Below, one piece after another: positions 10,737 to 19,985 of a DNA stretch of 64,000 bases (its first letter is position 1; every line of letters starts with the position of its first letter). Under the pieces are notes generated by a model. That model made no database searches and was not told the DNA's origin. It worked only from the letters and a program-made list of their open reading frames with translations. Source of the DNA: Streptomyces sp. NBC_01498 (lineage in GTDB: Bacteria; Actinomycetota; Actinomycetes; Streptomycetales; Streptomycetaceae); contig NZ_CP109598.1 in assembly GCF_036327775.1 (NCBI RefSeq), forward strand, positions 5,096,001-5,160,000. Direction: 5' to 3'. Position numbers and translations under genes: made by a program.

Positions 10737-11870
10737 GTGGCCACGGACTACTACGCCGTACTCGGCGTACGCCGCGACGCATCACAGGACGAGATCAAGA
10801 AGGCATTCCGCAGGCTCGCCCGCGAGCTGCACCCGGATGTCAATCCCGATCCCAAGACGCAGGAGCGCTTCAAGGAGATCAACGCCGCCTACGAGGTGCT
10901 GTCCGACCCGCAGAAGAAGCAGGTCTACGACCTCGGCGGGGACCCGCTCTCGCAGGCGGGCGGCGGTGCGGGCGGCTTCGGCGCCGGCGGCTTCGGCAAC
11001 TTCTCCGACATCATGGACGCGTTCTTCGGGACGGCGTCGCAGCGCGGGCCGAGGTCGCGGACGCGGCGCGGCCAGGACGCGATGATCCGTCTGGAGATCG
11101 ACCTCAACGAGGCGGCCTTCGGCACCACCAAGGACATCCAGGTCGACACGGCGGTCGTCTGCACGACCTGCTCGGGCGAGGGCGCCGCCCCCGGCACCTC
11201 CGCGCAGACCTGCGACATGTGCCGCGGCCGTGGCGAGGTCTCCCAGGTCACCCGGTCCTTCCTGGGCCAGGTCATGACCTCGCGGCCGTGCCCGCAGTGC
11301 CAGGGCTTCGGCACGGTCGTGCCGACCCCCTGCCCCGAGTGCGCGGGCGACGGCCGTATCCGGTCGCGCCGCACGCTCACGGTCAAGATCCCGGCGGGCG
11401 TCGACAACGGCACCCGTATCCAGCTCTCCGGCGAGGGCGAGGTCGGGCCCGGCGGCGGTCCGGCGGGTGATCTGTACGTCGAGATCCACGAACTGCCGCA
11501 CGGAGTGTTCCAGCGGCGCGGCGACGACCTGCACTGCACCGTGACCCTCCCGATGACGGCGGCGGCGCTGGGCACCCAGTGCCCGCTGGAGACCCTGGAC
11601 GGCGTCGAGGACATCGACATCCGGCCGGGCACCCAGTCCGGCCAGTCCATCCCGCTCCACGGACGCGGCATCACGCATCTGCGTGGCGGCGGCCGGGGCG
11701 ACCTGATCGTCCATGTCGAGGTCATCACCCCGTCGAAGATCGACCCGGAGCAGGAGCGGTTGCTGCGCGAGCTGGCGAAGCTCAGGGGCGAGGAACGGCC
11801 CACCGGCCAGTTTCAACCCGGACAGCAGGGGCTTTTCTCCCGGCTGAAGGACGCCTTCAACGGCCGCTGA
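10737..11870 (+). CDS. dnaJ: Chaperone protein DnaJ (hrcA-linked paralogue)
   Basis: A 377-residue co-chaperone that stimulates DnaK ATPase and delivers substrates. The J domain is at residues 1-70 with HPD at 32-34. A Gly/Phe-rich stretch follows. The zinc-binding domain has four CxxCxGxG repeats (CTTCSGEG, CDMCRGRG, CPQCQGFG, CPECAGDG). The C-terminal substrate-binding domain completes the type I architecture. The GTG start at 10737 immediately follows the hrcA stop. In Streptomyces this hrcA-linked copy is the second DnaJ, distinct from the one in the dnaK operon. A strong hairpin at 11898-11936 ends the operon. Confidence 0.95.
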   Translation: MATDYYAVLGVRRDASQDEIKKAFRRLARELHPDVNPDPKTQERFKEINAAYEVLSDPQKKQVYDLGGDPLSQAGGGAGGFGAGGFGNFSDIMDAFFGTASQRGPRSRTRRGQDAMIRLEIDLNEAAFGTTKDIQVDTAVVCTTCSGEGAAPGTSAQTCDMCRGRGEVSQVTRSFLGQVMTSRPCPQCQGFGTVVPTPCPECAGDGRIRSRRTLTVKIPAGVDNGTRIQLSGEGEVGPGGGPAGDLYVEIHELPHGVFQRRGDDLHCTVTLPMTAAALGTQCPLETLDGVEDIDIRPGTQSGQSIPLHGRGITHLRGGGRGDLIVHVEVITPSKIDPEQERLLRELAKLRGEERPTGQFQPGQQGLFSRLKDAFNGR

Positions 11871-11897
11871 CCGCGCGGACGTTCACGCCGCACCCAC

Positions 11898-11936
11898 AGG
11901 CGCCGTACCGGCTCGTTCCCGGGCCGTACGGCGCCT
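11898..11936 (+). terminator. Terminator hairpin after hrcA-dnaJ
   Basis: AGGCGCCGTAC (11898-11908) and GTACGGCGCCT (11926-11936) form a perfect 11-bp stem around a 17-base loop, starting 28 bases after the dnaJ stop. There is no T tract, as is common for Streptomyces terminators. Confidence 0.7.
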
Positions 11937-12034
11937 GACGGCGTTCACCGGGCACCCGCCCGGCCCGGAGCCCGTACGGCGCCCTCCGGCCGACCGGCGC
12001 CGGGGCCCGGCGGGCGCCATGGCACCATGCGTGC

Positions 12035-13108
12035 ATGTCCTCCGTGTTGACCGACATCTGCCGGTATCCGATCGTGCAGGCACCCATGGCGGGCGGCGCG
12101 TCCTGCCCGCCGCTGGTCGCGGCCGTCGGCGACGCCGGAGGGCTGGGATTCCTCGCCGCCGGATACAAGACGGCCGACGGGATGTACCAGGAGGTCAAAC
12201 AGCTCCGGGGGCTCACCTCCAGCGTGTTCGGCATCAACCTGTTCCTGCCGCAGCCCCATCACGACGACCGCGCGGCGGTCGAGCTCTACCGGGAACAGCT
12301 CGCCGGTGAGGAGACCTGGTACGAGACTCCGCTCGGCGACCCCGACTCGGGCCACGACGACGGCTACGAGGCGAAACTCGCGATCCTGCTGGACGACCCC
12401 GTCCCGGTCGTCTCGTTCACCTTCGGCTGCCCCACCCCCGCCGTCCTCGACGCCTTCGCCCGCGTCGGCACCCTCACCGTCGTCACGGCGACCACGCCCG
12501 AGGAGGCCCAGACCGCCGAATGGTCCGGCGCCGACGTCGTCTGCGTCCAGGGCGTCGAGGCGGGCGGCCACCGGGGCACCCACCGCGACGACCCCGCCAC
12601 CGACGGCGCGGGCATCGGACTGCTGTCACTCGTCACCCAGGTACGGGAAGCCGTACGGCTGCCGGTCGTCGCGGCCGGCGGGCTGATGCGCGGCGCCCAG
12701 ATCGCCGCCGTCCTTGCCGCGGGTGCCGACGCCGCGCAGTTCGGCACCGCCTTCCTCGTCTGCCCGGAGTCCGGCGCGCACGCGCTGCACAAACAGGCCC
12801 TCACCAACCCGCTGTTCACCCGCACCGAACTCACCCGCGCCTTCTCCGGGCGGCCCGCGCGCGGCCTCGTCAACCGCTTCATGCGCGAACACGGCCCCTA
12901 CGCCCCGCCCGCCTACCCGGAGCTGCACCACCTCACCGCCGGACTGCGCAAGGCCGCCGCCGCCGTCGGCGACCCGCAGGGCATGGCCCTGTGGGCCGGC
13001 CAGGGCCACCGGATGGCCCGCGCGCTGCCCGCCGGACAGCTCGTCGACGTCCTCGTCGGTGAACTCGAAGCCACCCGCGCCTCGTTGACCCTGGGAAACC
13101 CCTCATGA
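12035..13108 (+). CDS. Nitronate monooxygenase-like flavoprotein
   Basis: A 357-residue TIM-barrel flavoenzyme of the NPD/NMO (2-nitropropane dioxygenase) family. The N-terminal YPIVQAPMAGGAS is the family FMN-binding start. It is followed by GVEAGGHRGTHRDD (the conserved glycine/histidine loop), PVVAAGGLMRGAQIAAVLAAGA and AQFGTAFLVCPES. These enzymes oxidise nitronates with O2 or act as related oxidoreductases; the physiological substrate is not evident. The ATG start has no obvious ribosome site. Its stop overlaps the rsmE start (ATGA), so the pair is cotranscribed. Confidence 0.87.
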   Translation: MSSVLTDICRYPIVQAPMAGGASCPPLVAAVGDAGGLGFLAAGYKTADGMYQEVKQLRGLTSSVFGINLFLPQPHHDDRAAVELYREQLAGEETWYETPLGDPDSGHDDGYEAKLAILLDDPVPVVSFTFGCPTPAVLDAFARVGTLTVVTATTPEEAQTAEWSGADVVCVQGVEAGGHRGTHRDDPATDGAGIGLLSLVTQVREAVRLPVVAAGGLMRGAQIAAVLAAGADAAQFGTAFLVCPESGAHALHKQALTNPLFTRTELTRAFSGRPARGLVNRFMREHGPYAPPAYPELHHLTAGLRKAAAAVGDPQGMALWAGQGHRMARALPAGQLVDVLVGELEATRASLTLGNPS

Positions 13109-13845
13109 CCGCACCTGTCTTCGTCGTCGGCCCCGCCACCACCCTGCGCACCGGCACCGTCACCCTCGACGGCCCCGAGGGCCGCCACGCCGTCTCCGTG
13201 CGGAGGCTGCGTGTCGGCGAGGAGATCGTCCTCACCGACGGCTCCGGCACCGGCGCCCACGGGACGGTCGCCGCCGTCCACGGCAAGGACCGGCTGGACG
13301 TGACGGTCACCGGCCTCCGTACGGAGGACGAGCCCACGCCCCGCATCACCGTCGTCCAGGCCCTGCCCAAGGGCGACCGCGGCGAACTCGCCGTCGAGAC
13401 CATGACCGAGACCGGGGTCGACGCCGTCGTGCCCTGGGGGGCGGCGCGCTGCGTCACCCAGTGGAAGGGGGAGCGGGGCGCCAAGTCCCTGGCGAAGTGG
13501 CGCGCCACCGCCCGCGAGGCGGGCAAGCAGTCCCGCAGGCTGCGCTTCCCCGAGGTCGCGGAGGCGGCGTCCGCCAAGGACGTCGCGGCGCTGCTGGCGG
13601 CGGCCGACCTCGCCGCCGTCCTGCACGAGGACGGCAGCGCGCCGCTGGCCACCGCCCCCCTGCCCGCCACCGGGAACATCGTGCTCGTGGTCGGCCCGGA
13701 GGGCGGCGTCTCACCGGACGAGCTGGCCCTGTTCGCGGACGCCGGGGCCACCCCGTACCGGCTCGGCCGTACCGTCCTGCGCACCTCCACCGCCGGGACG
13801 GCCGCCTGCGCGCTGCTGCTGGGCCGCACGGGCCGCTGGTCCTGA
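13105..13845 (+). CDS. rsmE: 16S rRNA (uracil-1498-N3)-methyltransferase RsmE
   Basis: A 246-residue SPOUT-class methyltransferase that modifies U1498 of 16S rRNA using SAM. The N-terminal PUA-like domain includes GPEGRHAVSVRRLRVGEEI. The C-terminal knotted domain has VQALPKGDRGELAVE, WRATAREAGKQSRR (family AxEQs region), the SAM loop VVGPEGGVSPDE and LGRTVLRTSTA. The start overlaps the upstream oxygenase stop by four bases. All key motifs are intact. Confidence 0.95.
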   Translation: MTAPVFVVGPATTLRTGTVTLDGPEGRHAVSVRRLRVGEEIVLTDGSGTGAHGTVAAVHGKDRLDVTVTGLRTEDEPTPRITVVQALPKGDRGELAVETMTETGVDAVVPWGAARCVTQWKGERGAKSLAKWRATAREAGKQSRRLRFPEVAEAASAKDVAALLAAADLAAVLHEDGSAPLATAPLPATGNIVLVVGPEGGVSPDELALFADAGATPYRLGRTVLRTSTAGTAACALLLGRTGRWS

Positions 13846-13873
13846 ACGCGGGCCGCCCCCGGGCGGATAGCAT

Positions 13874-13934
13874 GCCTCCGTACGGAAGCGCGCCGTCGTG
13901 CGCACGTCCCGGCGGGCACGCCTCCGTACGGAAG
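13874..13934 (+). repeat. Short direct repeat with CCGTACGG palindromes
   Basis: The 15-mer GCCTCCGTACGGAAG occurs at 13874-13888 and again at 13920-13934, 46 bases apart, just upstream of the HIT-protein gene. Each copy contains the palindrome CCGTACGG. It might be a regulatory pair or a slippage product; nothing in the sequence decides. Confidence 0.6.
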
Positions 13935-13975
13935 TGACCAGGGGCGCCCGGCCGACCGATGAGGAGACCCGGACC

Positions 13976-14335
13976 ATGGCGGGAGAACGACAGGCCGACT
14001 GCCTGTTCTGCAAGATCGTCGCCGGGGAGGTGCCCGCGACCGTCCTGCGCGAGACGGACACCACCGTCGCCTTCCGGGACATCAACCCGCAGGCCCCCAC
14101 CCACGTGCTGGTGATCCCCAAGGTCCACTACCCGGACGCGGCCTCGCTCGCCGCCGCCGAACCGGCGATCGCCGCCGACATCCTGCGCGAGTCCGCCGAG
14201 GTCGCCGCCCTGGAGCGGACCGTGGACAGCGGCTACCGGATCGTCTTCAACACCGGCAGCGGCGCCGGCCAGACCGTCTTCCACGCCCACGCGCACGTCC
14301 TGGGCGGACGCGGCCTCAACTGGCCCCCCGGGTAG
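13976..14335 (+). CDS. HIT-family nucleotide-binding protein (HinT-like)
   Basis: A 119-residue histidine-triad hydrolase. [13 protein letters not shown] at the N-terminus is the usual zinc-associated start. [17 protein letters not shown] is the nucleotide-binding strand, and HAHAHVLGG carries the HxHxH catalytic triad. Such proteins hydrolyse adenosine phosphoramidates. ATG at 13976 is preceded by GAGGAG. The next gene (RNase Z-like) begins five bases after the stop, with its ribosome site overlapping this stop, so the two form an operon. Confidence 0.92.
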   Translation: MAGERQADCLFCKIVAGEVPATVLRETDTTVAFRDINPQAPTHVLVIPKVHYPDAASLAAAEPAIAADILRESAEVAALERTVDSGYRIVFNTGSGAGQTVFHAHAHVLGGRGLNWPPG

Positions 14336-14340
14336 GAGCC

Positions 14341-15249
14341 TTGTCCGTACGGGAACTCGTCGTCCTCGGCACCGCCAGCCAGGTCCCCACCCGGCACCGC
14401 AACCACAACGGCTATCTGCTGCGCTGGGACGGCGAGGGCATCCTCTTCGACCCCGGCGACGGCACCCAGCGCCAGATGGTGCGCGCCGGGGTCGCGGCGT
14501 ACGACATCAACCGGATCTGTGTCACGCACTTCCACGGCGACCACTCGCTCGGCCTCGCCGGGGTGATCCAGCGCGTCAACCTGGACCGGGTCCCGCACGA
14601 GGTGACCGCGCACTACCCGGCGAGCGGTCACGCCTTCTTCAGGAGGCTGCGCTACGCGACGGCCTACCGCGAGACCGTCGGCATCACCGAGGCACCCGTC
14701 GACACCGACGGCGTGCTCGCCCGGACGGCCTCGTACACCCTGGAGGCCCACAAGCTGTCCCACCCCGTCGAGTCCTACGGCTACCGGATCACCGAACCCG
14801 ACGGCCGCCGGATGCTCCCCGGCCCGCTGGCCGCCCACGGCATCGCCGGGCCCGACGTGGGGCGCCTCCGGCGGGACGGCGAACTGCGCGGCGTGACGCT
14901 CGCCGACGTCAGCGAGGAGCGCCGGGGCCAGCGTTTCGCGTTCGTCATGGACACCCGGCTCTGCGACGGGGTGCGCACGCTCGCCGACGGCTGCGACATG
15001 CTGGTCGTCGAGTCCACCTTCCTCGACGAGGACCTCCGGCTGGCCGACGACCACGGGCATCTGACGGCCGGACAGGCCGGGGCGGTGGCACGGGAGGCCC
15101 GCGTACGGCACCTCGTACTGACGCACTTCTCGCAGCGCTACCCGGACCCCCGGGAGTTCGAGCGGCAGGCCAGGGCGGCCGGGTACGAGGGTGAGCTGAC
15201 GGTCGCGGCGGACCTCGTCCGCGTACCGCTGCCCAAACGCTCCGGCTGA
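14341..15249 (+). CDS. rnz: RNase Z-like MBL-fold endoribonuclease
   Basis: A 302-residue protein of the RNase Z (ElaC) family, which matures tRNA 3' ends. The metal site is [10 protein letters not shown] (H63, H65, D67, H68). Further ligands are in [24 protein letters not shown] and [13 protein letters not shown], with the late histidine in [12 protein letters not shown]. The flexible-arm length is bacterial. The TTG start at 14341 has GTAGGAG just upstream. It is a little short of typical RNase Z, so an ElaC-like hydrolase with another substrate is possible. Confidence 0.85.
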   Translation: MSVRELVVLGTASQVPTRHRNHNGYLLRWDGEGILFDPGDGTQRQMVRAGVAAYDINRICVTHFHGDHSLGLAGVIQRVNLDRVPHEVTAHYPASGHAFFRRLRYATAYRETVGITEAPVDTDGVLARTASYTLEAHKLSHPVESYGYRITEPDGRRMLPGPLAAHGIAGPDVGRLRRDGELRGVTLADVSEERRGQRFAFVMDTRLCDGVRTLADGCDMLVVESTFLDEDLRLADDHGHLTAGQAGAVAREARVRHLVLTHFSQRYPDPREFERQARAAGYEGELTVAADLVRVPLPKRSG

Positions 15250-15357
15250 GCCCCGGCCACCGGCCGGCCGCCCCGGGTCCCGGCCCGCCCTCCCGGCGAC
15301 TGTCAGTGGCATCGGGCAGACTGACCGGATTACGTACGCCGAGCCCGGAGCGCGACC

Positions 15358-16470
15358 GTGACCCCCAGTGCAGGAACGCCGCACCAGCACACCGCCGACG
15401 TCGACCCGCTGCGCGCCCTGCGCGCCCCGGACGACCCGGACTGCGACGTCTACCTGACCGGCACGGTCTTCCTCGACATCATCCTCACCGGCCTCGACAG
15501 CGCCCCCGTGCGCGGCACCGAGTCCTGGGCCAGGGGCATGGGTTCGAGCCCCGGCGGCATCGCCAACATGGCCAGCGCGCTCGCCCGGCTCGGCCTGCGC
15601 ACCTCGCTCGCCGCCGCCTTCGGCGACGACCACTACGGGGAGTACTGCTGGGACGCGCTGGAACAGGGCGAGGGCATCGACCTCTCCCGCTCCCGCACCG
15701 TCCCCGGCTGGCACTCGCCGGTCACCGTCTCCATGGCGTACGAGGGCGAGCGCACGATGGTCTCGCACGGCCACGAGGCCCCGCCGCCCGAGAGCGCCGT
15801 GCCCGAGTGCCCGCCCCGCGCGCGTGCCGCCGTCGCCGCCCTCACCCCCGGCCGCGGCGAGGCGTGGATCGCCCGCGCCGCCGGGCAGGGGGCGCGGATC
15901 TTCGCCGACGTGGGATGGGACGACACCGGCCGTTGGGACCTGGCCGCCCTGCCGGACCTGGCGCACTGCGAGGCGTTCCTGCCCAACGCCCAGGAGGCGA
16001 TGCGCTACACCCGCACCGACTGCCCCAGGGCCGCCGCGCGGGCCCTCGCCGAACTCGTGCCGCTGGTGGTCGTGACCCTGGGCGCGGAGGGCGCGTACGC
16101 GGTGGACAGCGCGGCCGGCACCACCGCCGAGGTGCCCGCGATCGACGTGGAGGCACTGGACCCGACCGGCGCGGGCGACGTGTTCGTCGCCGGTTTCGTC
16201 ACCGGCACCCTGGCCGGCTGGCCGCTCGCCGACCGGCTGGCGTTCTCCGGGCTGACCGCGGCCCTCTCGGTCCAGGAGTTCGGCGGATCGCTCTCGGCGC
16301 CCGGCTGGTCGGAGGTCGCCGCCTGGTGGAGCTACGTACGCTCGTCGTCCGACCAGGACCCGGCGGCGCTGCGCCGTTACGCCTTCCTGGCCGGTCTGCT
16401 GCCCGCGCCGACCCGGCCCTGGCCGCTGCGCAGGGCCGTACCGACCATCGGCTTCGGGCGCTCCGGCTGA
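15358..16470 (+). CDS. PfkB-family carbohydrate kinase
   Basis: A 370-residue ribokinase-fold sugar or nucleoside kinase. The N-terminal substrate side is VYLTGTVFLDIILTGL with GGIANMASALARLG. The ATP and catalytic motif DPTGAGDVFVAGFVTG, with its catalytic Asp, is near residue 265. The GTG start at 15358 has GGAG nine bases upstream. The substrate is not deducible: ribose, fructose-6-phosphate-type and nucleoside kinases share these motifs. The last 60 residues (WWSYVRSSS onward) extend past the usual fold. Confidence 0.85.
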   Translation: MTPSAGTPHQHTADVDPLRALRAPDDPDCDVYLTGTVFLDIILTGLDSAPVRGTESWARGMGSSPGGIANMASALARLGLRTSLAAAFGDDHYGEYCWDALEQGEGIDLSRSRTVPGWHSPVTVSMAYEGERTMVSHGHEAPPPESAVPECPPRARAAVAALTPGRGEAWIARAAGQGARIFADVGWDDTGRWDLAALPDLAHCEAFLPNAQEAMRYTRTDCPRAAARALAELVPLVVVTLGAEGAYAVDSAAGTTAEVPAIDVEALDPTGAGDVFVAGFVTGTLAGWPLADRLAFSGLTAALSVQEFGGSLSAPGWSEVAAWWSYVRSSSDQDPAALRRYAFLAGLLPAPTRPWPLRRAVPTIGFGRSG

Positions 16471-16600
16471 CCCCGGTTCCGGAAAGACCACGGAAAAGCC
16501 CTTCGGGCTTGTCAGTGCGGGGTCGTACGCTGGTATCCAGAGGTTGTCGAGTGGCGAGAACCCCGCAACGGGAGGTATGTGCAGGCCACAGTGCCGGCCC

Positions 16601-17632
16601 ATGACTCAGACACCCACAGTGCCCAGCCCCGCGCCCGGTCAGGCGCGAGCCCACTTCACGATCCCCGCCAAGCACCCGATGGTGACGATCCTGGGCTCCG
16701 GTGACTCGTTGCTGCGCGTGATCGAGAAGGCGTTCCCGGCCGTCGACATCCATGTCCGGGGAAATCAGGTCAGCGCCCTCGGTGACGCGGCCGAGGTCGC
16801 CCTGATCCAGAGCCTGTTCGACGAGATGATGCTGGTGCTCCGCACCGGACAGCCGATGACGGAGGACGCAGTGGAACGTTCCATCGCCATGCTCAGAGCC
16901 AGCGAGAACGGCGGCGCGGACGGCCCAGAGACCCCCGCCGAGGTTCTCACGCAGAACATCGTGTCCAGCCGGGGCCGCACGATCCGCCCCAAGACGCTCA
17001 ACCAGAAGCGCTACGTCGACGCGATCGACAAGCACACGATCGTCTTCGGCGTCGGCCCGGCGGGCACCGGCAAGACGTATCTCGCCATGGCCAAGGCCGT
17101 CCAGGCCCTCCAGTCCAAGCAGGTCACCAGGATCATCCTGACCAGGCCCGCGGTGGAGGCGGGGGAGCGGCTCGGGTTCCTCCCCGGCACGCTCTACGAG
17201 AAGATCGACCCGTATCTGCGCCCGCTGTACGACGCGCTGCACGACATGCTCGACCCCGACTCGATCCCGCGCCTGATGGCGGCGGGCACGATCGAGGTGG
17301 CGCCGCTGGCCTACATGCGCGGCCGGACGCTGAACGACGCCTTCATCATCCTGGACGAGGCGCAGAACACCAGCTCGCAGCAGATGAAGATGTTCCTGAC
17401 CCGGCTCGGCTTCGACTCGAAGATCGTCATCACCGGTGACGCCACCCAGGTCGACCTCCCCGGCGGCACGAAGAGCGGGCTGCGCGAGGTCCAGGAGATC
17501 CTCAAGGACGTACCCGACGTGCACTTCTCCCGGCTCACCTCCGAGGACGTCGTACGGCACAAGCTCGTCGGCCGTATCGTCGACGCCTACGAGCAGTACG
17601 ACAGCCGCAACGGCAACGAACCGCACAGCTGA
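16601..17632 (+). CDS. PhoH-family ATPase
   Basis: A 343-residue cytoplasmic P-loop ATPase of the PhoH/YbeZ family, thought to work with YbeY in RNA maturation. A KH-like N-terminal region (VDIHVRGNQVSALGD) precedes the ATPase core. Walker A is GPAGTGKT at residues 152-159 and Walker B is FIILDEAQ, followed by SKIVITGDATQVDLPGG. ATG at 16601 gives the conserved MTQTP N-terminus. GGGAGGT lies just before an alternative ATG at 16577, too close to serve it, so the true start is uncertain by eight codons. ybeY follows after 50 bases. Confidence 0.92.
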   Translation: MTQTPTVPSPAPGQARAHFTIPAKHPMVTILGSGDSLLRVIEKAFPAVDIHVRGNQVSALGDAAEVALIQSLFDEMMLVLRTGQPMTEDAVERSIAMLRASENGGADGPETPAEVLTQNIVSSRGRTIRPKTLNQKRYVDAIDKHTIVFGVGPAGTGKTYLAMAKAVQALQSKQVTRIILTRPAVEAGERLGFLPGTLYEKIDPYLRPLYDALHDMLDPDSIPRLMAAGTIEVAPLAYMRGRTLNDAFIILDEAQNTSSQQMKMFLTRLGFDSKIVITGDATQVDLPGGTKSGLREVQEILKDVPDVHFSRLTSEDVVRHKLVGRIVDAYEQYDSRNGNEPHS

Positions 17633-17682
17633 ACCGGCGCCTCCGGTCCGGCGGGCACTAATCGGGAGAGTCACACCGCACC

Positions 17683-18180
17683 ATGTCGATCGACGTCAAC
17701 AACGAGTCAGGCACCGAGGTCGACGAGCAGGCGATCCTCGGGGCCGCCCGCTACGCGCTCACCCGGATGCGTATCCACCCCCTCTCCGAACTGTCGGTGA
17801 TCGTGGTGGACTCCGCCGCCATGGAGCAGCTGCACATGCAGTGGATGGACCTCCCCGGTCCGACCGACGTCATGTCCTTCCCGATGGACGAGCTGCGTCC
17901 GCCGGCGAAGGACGAGGAGGAGCCCCCGCAGGGTCTCCTCGGTGATGTCGTGCTCTGCCCGGAGGTCGCCAGGACCCAGGGCGAGGAGGCGCCGACCGGG
18001 CACTCCATGGACGAGGAGCTCCAGCTGCTCACCGTCCACGGTGTGCTGCACCTGCTCGGCTACGACCACGAGGAGCCGGACGAGAAGGCCGAGATGTTCG
18101 GCCTCCAGGCGGCCATCGTGGACGGCTGGCGTGCCGAACAGGGCCTGACCGGTCCCTCTCCCGCCCCGACCGTCTCGTGA
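17683..18180 (+). CDS. ybeY: Endoribonuclease YbeY (16S rRNA maturation)
   Basis: A 165-residue zinc metalloprotein required for 16S rRNA 3'-end processing and ribosome quality control. The zinc signature [11 protein letters not shown] provides H119, H123 and H129. [10 protein letters not shown] and [12 protein letters not shown] are the other conserved stretches. The stop overlaps the start of the CorC-like gene (GTGA), so phoH, ybeY, the CorC-like gene and the MmcQ-like gene form one tightly coupled operon. Confidence 0.96.
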   Translation: MSIDVNNESGTEVDEQAILGAARYALTRMRIHPLSELSVIVVDSAAMEQLHMQWMDLPGPTDVMSFPMDELRPPAKDEEEPPQGLLGDVVLCPEVARTQGEEAPTGHSMDEELQLLTVHGVLHLLGYDHEEPDEKAEMFGLQAAIVDGWRAEQGLTGPSPAPTVS

Positions 18181-19481
18181 TCACGCAACTGATCATCGGG
18201 GCGGTCGCGCTGGTCGTCGTCGCCTGGCTGGCGGCGTGCGCGGAGGCGGGGCTCGCCCGGGTCTCCAGCTTCCGCGCGGCGGAGGCCGAACGCTCCGGGC
18301 GGCGCGGCGCCGACAAGCTGGCGCAGATCGCCGCCGACCCCACGCGCTATCTCAACGTCGCGCTGCTGGTGCGGGTCGCCTGCGAGACGGCGGCCGGGGT
18401 GCTGGTCACGTACGTCTGCCTGGAGCGGTTCGCGACCTGGGTCGCGCTGCTGGTCGCGATGGGGGTGATGGTCCTGGTGAGTTATGTCGCCGTGGGCGTC
18501 TCGCCGCGCACCATCGGCCGCCAGCACCCGCTGAACACGGCGACCGCGGCGGCGTACGTCCTGCTGCCGCTGGCCCGGATCATGGGCCCGGTCCCGCAGC
18601 TGCTGATCCTCCTGGGCAACGCGCTGACGCCCGGCAAGGGCTTCCGCAAGGGCCCGTTCGCGAGCGAGGCGGAGCTGCGCGCGATGGTGGACCTCGCCGA
18701 GCAGGAGTCGCTGATCGAGGACGACGAGCGCCGGATGGTGCACTCGGTCTTCGAACTCGGCGACACCCTGGTGCGCGAGGTCATGGTGCCGCGTACGGAC
18801 CTGGTCTGCATCGAGCGCTACAAGACGATCCGCCAGGCCCTGACGCTGGCGCTGCGCTCCGGCTTCTCCCGGATCCCGGTCACGGGGGAGAACGAGGACG
18901 ACATCGTCGGCATCGTCTACATCAAGGACCTTGTCCGCAAGACGCACATCAGCCGTGACGCGGAGGCCGACCTGGTCTCGACGGCGATGCGCCCGGCGGC
19001 GTTCGTGCCGGACACGAAGAACGCGGGCGATCTGCTGCGCGAGATGCAGCAGGAGCGCAATCATGTCGCCGTGGTCATCGACGAGTACGGCGGCACGGCG
19101 GGCATCGTGACGATCGAGGACATCCTGGAGGAGATCGTCGGCGAGATCACCGACGAGTACGACCGTGAACTGCCGCCGGTGGAGCCGACCGGCACCGACT
19201 CCTTCCGGGTCACGGCCCGGCTCGACATCGGCGATCTCGGCGAGCTGTACGGGCTGGACGAGTTCGACGACGAGGACGTGGAGACGGTCGGCGGGCTCCT
19301 CGCGAAGGCGCTCGGCCGGGTGCCGATCGCCGGGGCGAGCGCGCTGGTCGAGCTGCCGGACGGGCGCACACTGCGGCTGACGGCGGAGTCCCCGGCCGGC
19401 CGGCGGAACAAGATCGTGACGGTCCTGGCGGAGCCGGCCGAGCCGGCGGCGGGCGCGACGAGGGAGGCGGCGGCACGGTGA
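18177..19481 (+). CDS. CNNM/CBS-domain membrane protein (hemolysin C/CorC family)
   Basis: A 434-residue membrane protein. The N-terminal DUF21/CNNM domain has about four hydrophobic segments (first at residues 1-25, others near 60-80, 83-105 and 120-140). A CBS pair follows ([20 protein letters not shown] and [19 protein letters not shown]), then a CorC_HlyC domain from about 330 to 410 ([20 protein letters not shown]). Relatives take part in divalent cation (Mg/Co) homeostasis. The GTG start overlaps the ybeY stop. The Ala-rich C-terminus overlaps the next start. Confidence 0.9.
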   Translation: MITQLIIGAVALVVVAWLAACAEAGLARVSSFRAAEAERSGRRGADKLAQIAADPTRYLNVALLVRVACETAAGVLVTYVCLERFATWVALLVAMGVMVLVSYVAVGVSPRTIGRQHPLNTATAAAYVLLPLARIMGPVPQLLILLGNALTPGKGFRKGPFASEAELRAMVDLAEQESLIEDDERRMVHSVFELGDTLVREVMVPRTDLVCIERYKTIRQALTLALRSGFSRIPVTGENEDDIVGIVYIKDLVRKTHISRDAEADLVSTAMRPAAFVPDTKNAGDLLREMQQERNHVAVVIDEYGGTAGIVTIEDILEEIVGEITDEYDRELPPVEPTGTDSFRVTARLDIGDLGELYGLDEFDDEDVETVGGLLAKALGRVPIAGASALVELPDGRTLRLTAESPAGRRNKIVTVLAEPAEPAAGATREAAAR

Positions 19482-19888
19482 GCGGCGCGAGGGGCGGTGC
19501 GGGCGGCGCCTCCGGCGGCCCGGCGGGCGGGCCGTTGGCGCGGGACGAACTGCGGGCGTTCTGCCTGGAGTTCGACGCGGTGGCGGAGGAGTTCCCGTTC
19601 GGCCCGGAGACCTCGGTCTTCAAGGTGGTCGGAAAGGTGTTCGCGCTCACCGCCTTGGACGAGGAGCCGTTGACGGTCTCGCTCAAGTGCGACCCGTACG
19701 AGGCGGTCCGGCTCCGTGAGGCCCACCCGGGGATCGTCCCCGGATGGCACCTCAACAAGCGGCACTGGAACACGGTCACGGTCGCCGGACTGCCCGCGCG
19801 GACGGTGCGCGAGCTGATCGAGGACAGTTACGACCTGGTGGTGGCCGGCCTGCCGAAGGCGGAGCGCCTGCGGCTGGACCGGCCGTGA
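19478..19888 (+). CDS. MmcQ/YjbR-family protein
   Basis: A 136-residue protein of the CyaY-like MmcQ/YjbR fold. After a Gly/Ala-rich N-terminus the domain runs from LRAFCLEFDAVAEEFPFGPE through VSLKCDPYEAVRLRE and GWHLNKRHWNTVTV to SYDLVVAGLPK. The family is annotated as DNA-binding, but its function is not established. It starts within the stop of the CorC-like gene and is the last gene of that operon. It converges on the pyruvyl-transferase gene. Confidence 0.85.
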   Translation: MSGARGGAGGASGGPAGGPLARDELRAFCLEFDAVAEEFPFGPETSVFKVVGKVFALTALDEEPLTVSLKCDPYEAVRLREAHPGIVPGWHLNKRHWNTVTVAGLPARTVRELIEDSYDLVVAGLPKAERLRLDRP

Positions 19889-19985
19889 CCCGAACGCCGC
19901 GCCGAGGGCCCGCCGTTCAGGAGGCCGGGCGGGACCGGATCGGTACGGGGCCGGGGCCGGTACGTGTCCCGGCGCGGGCGGTCGG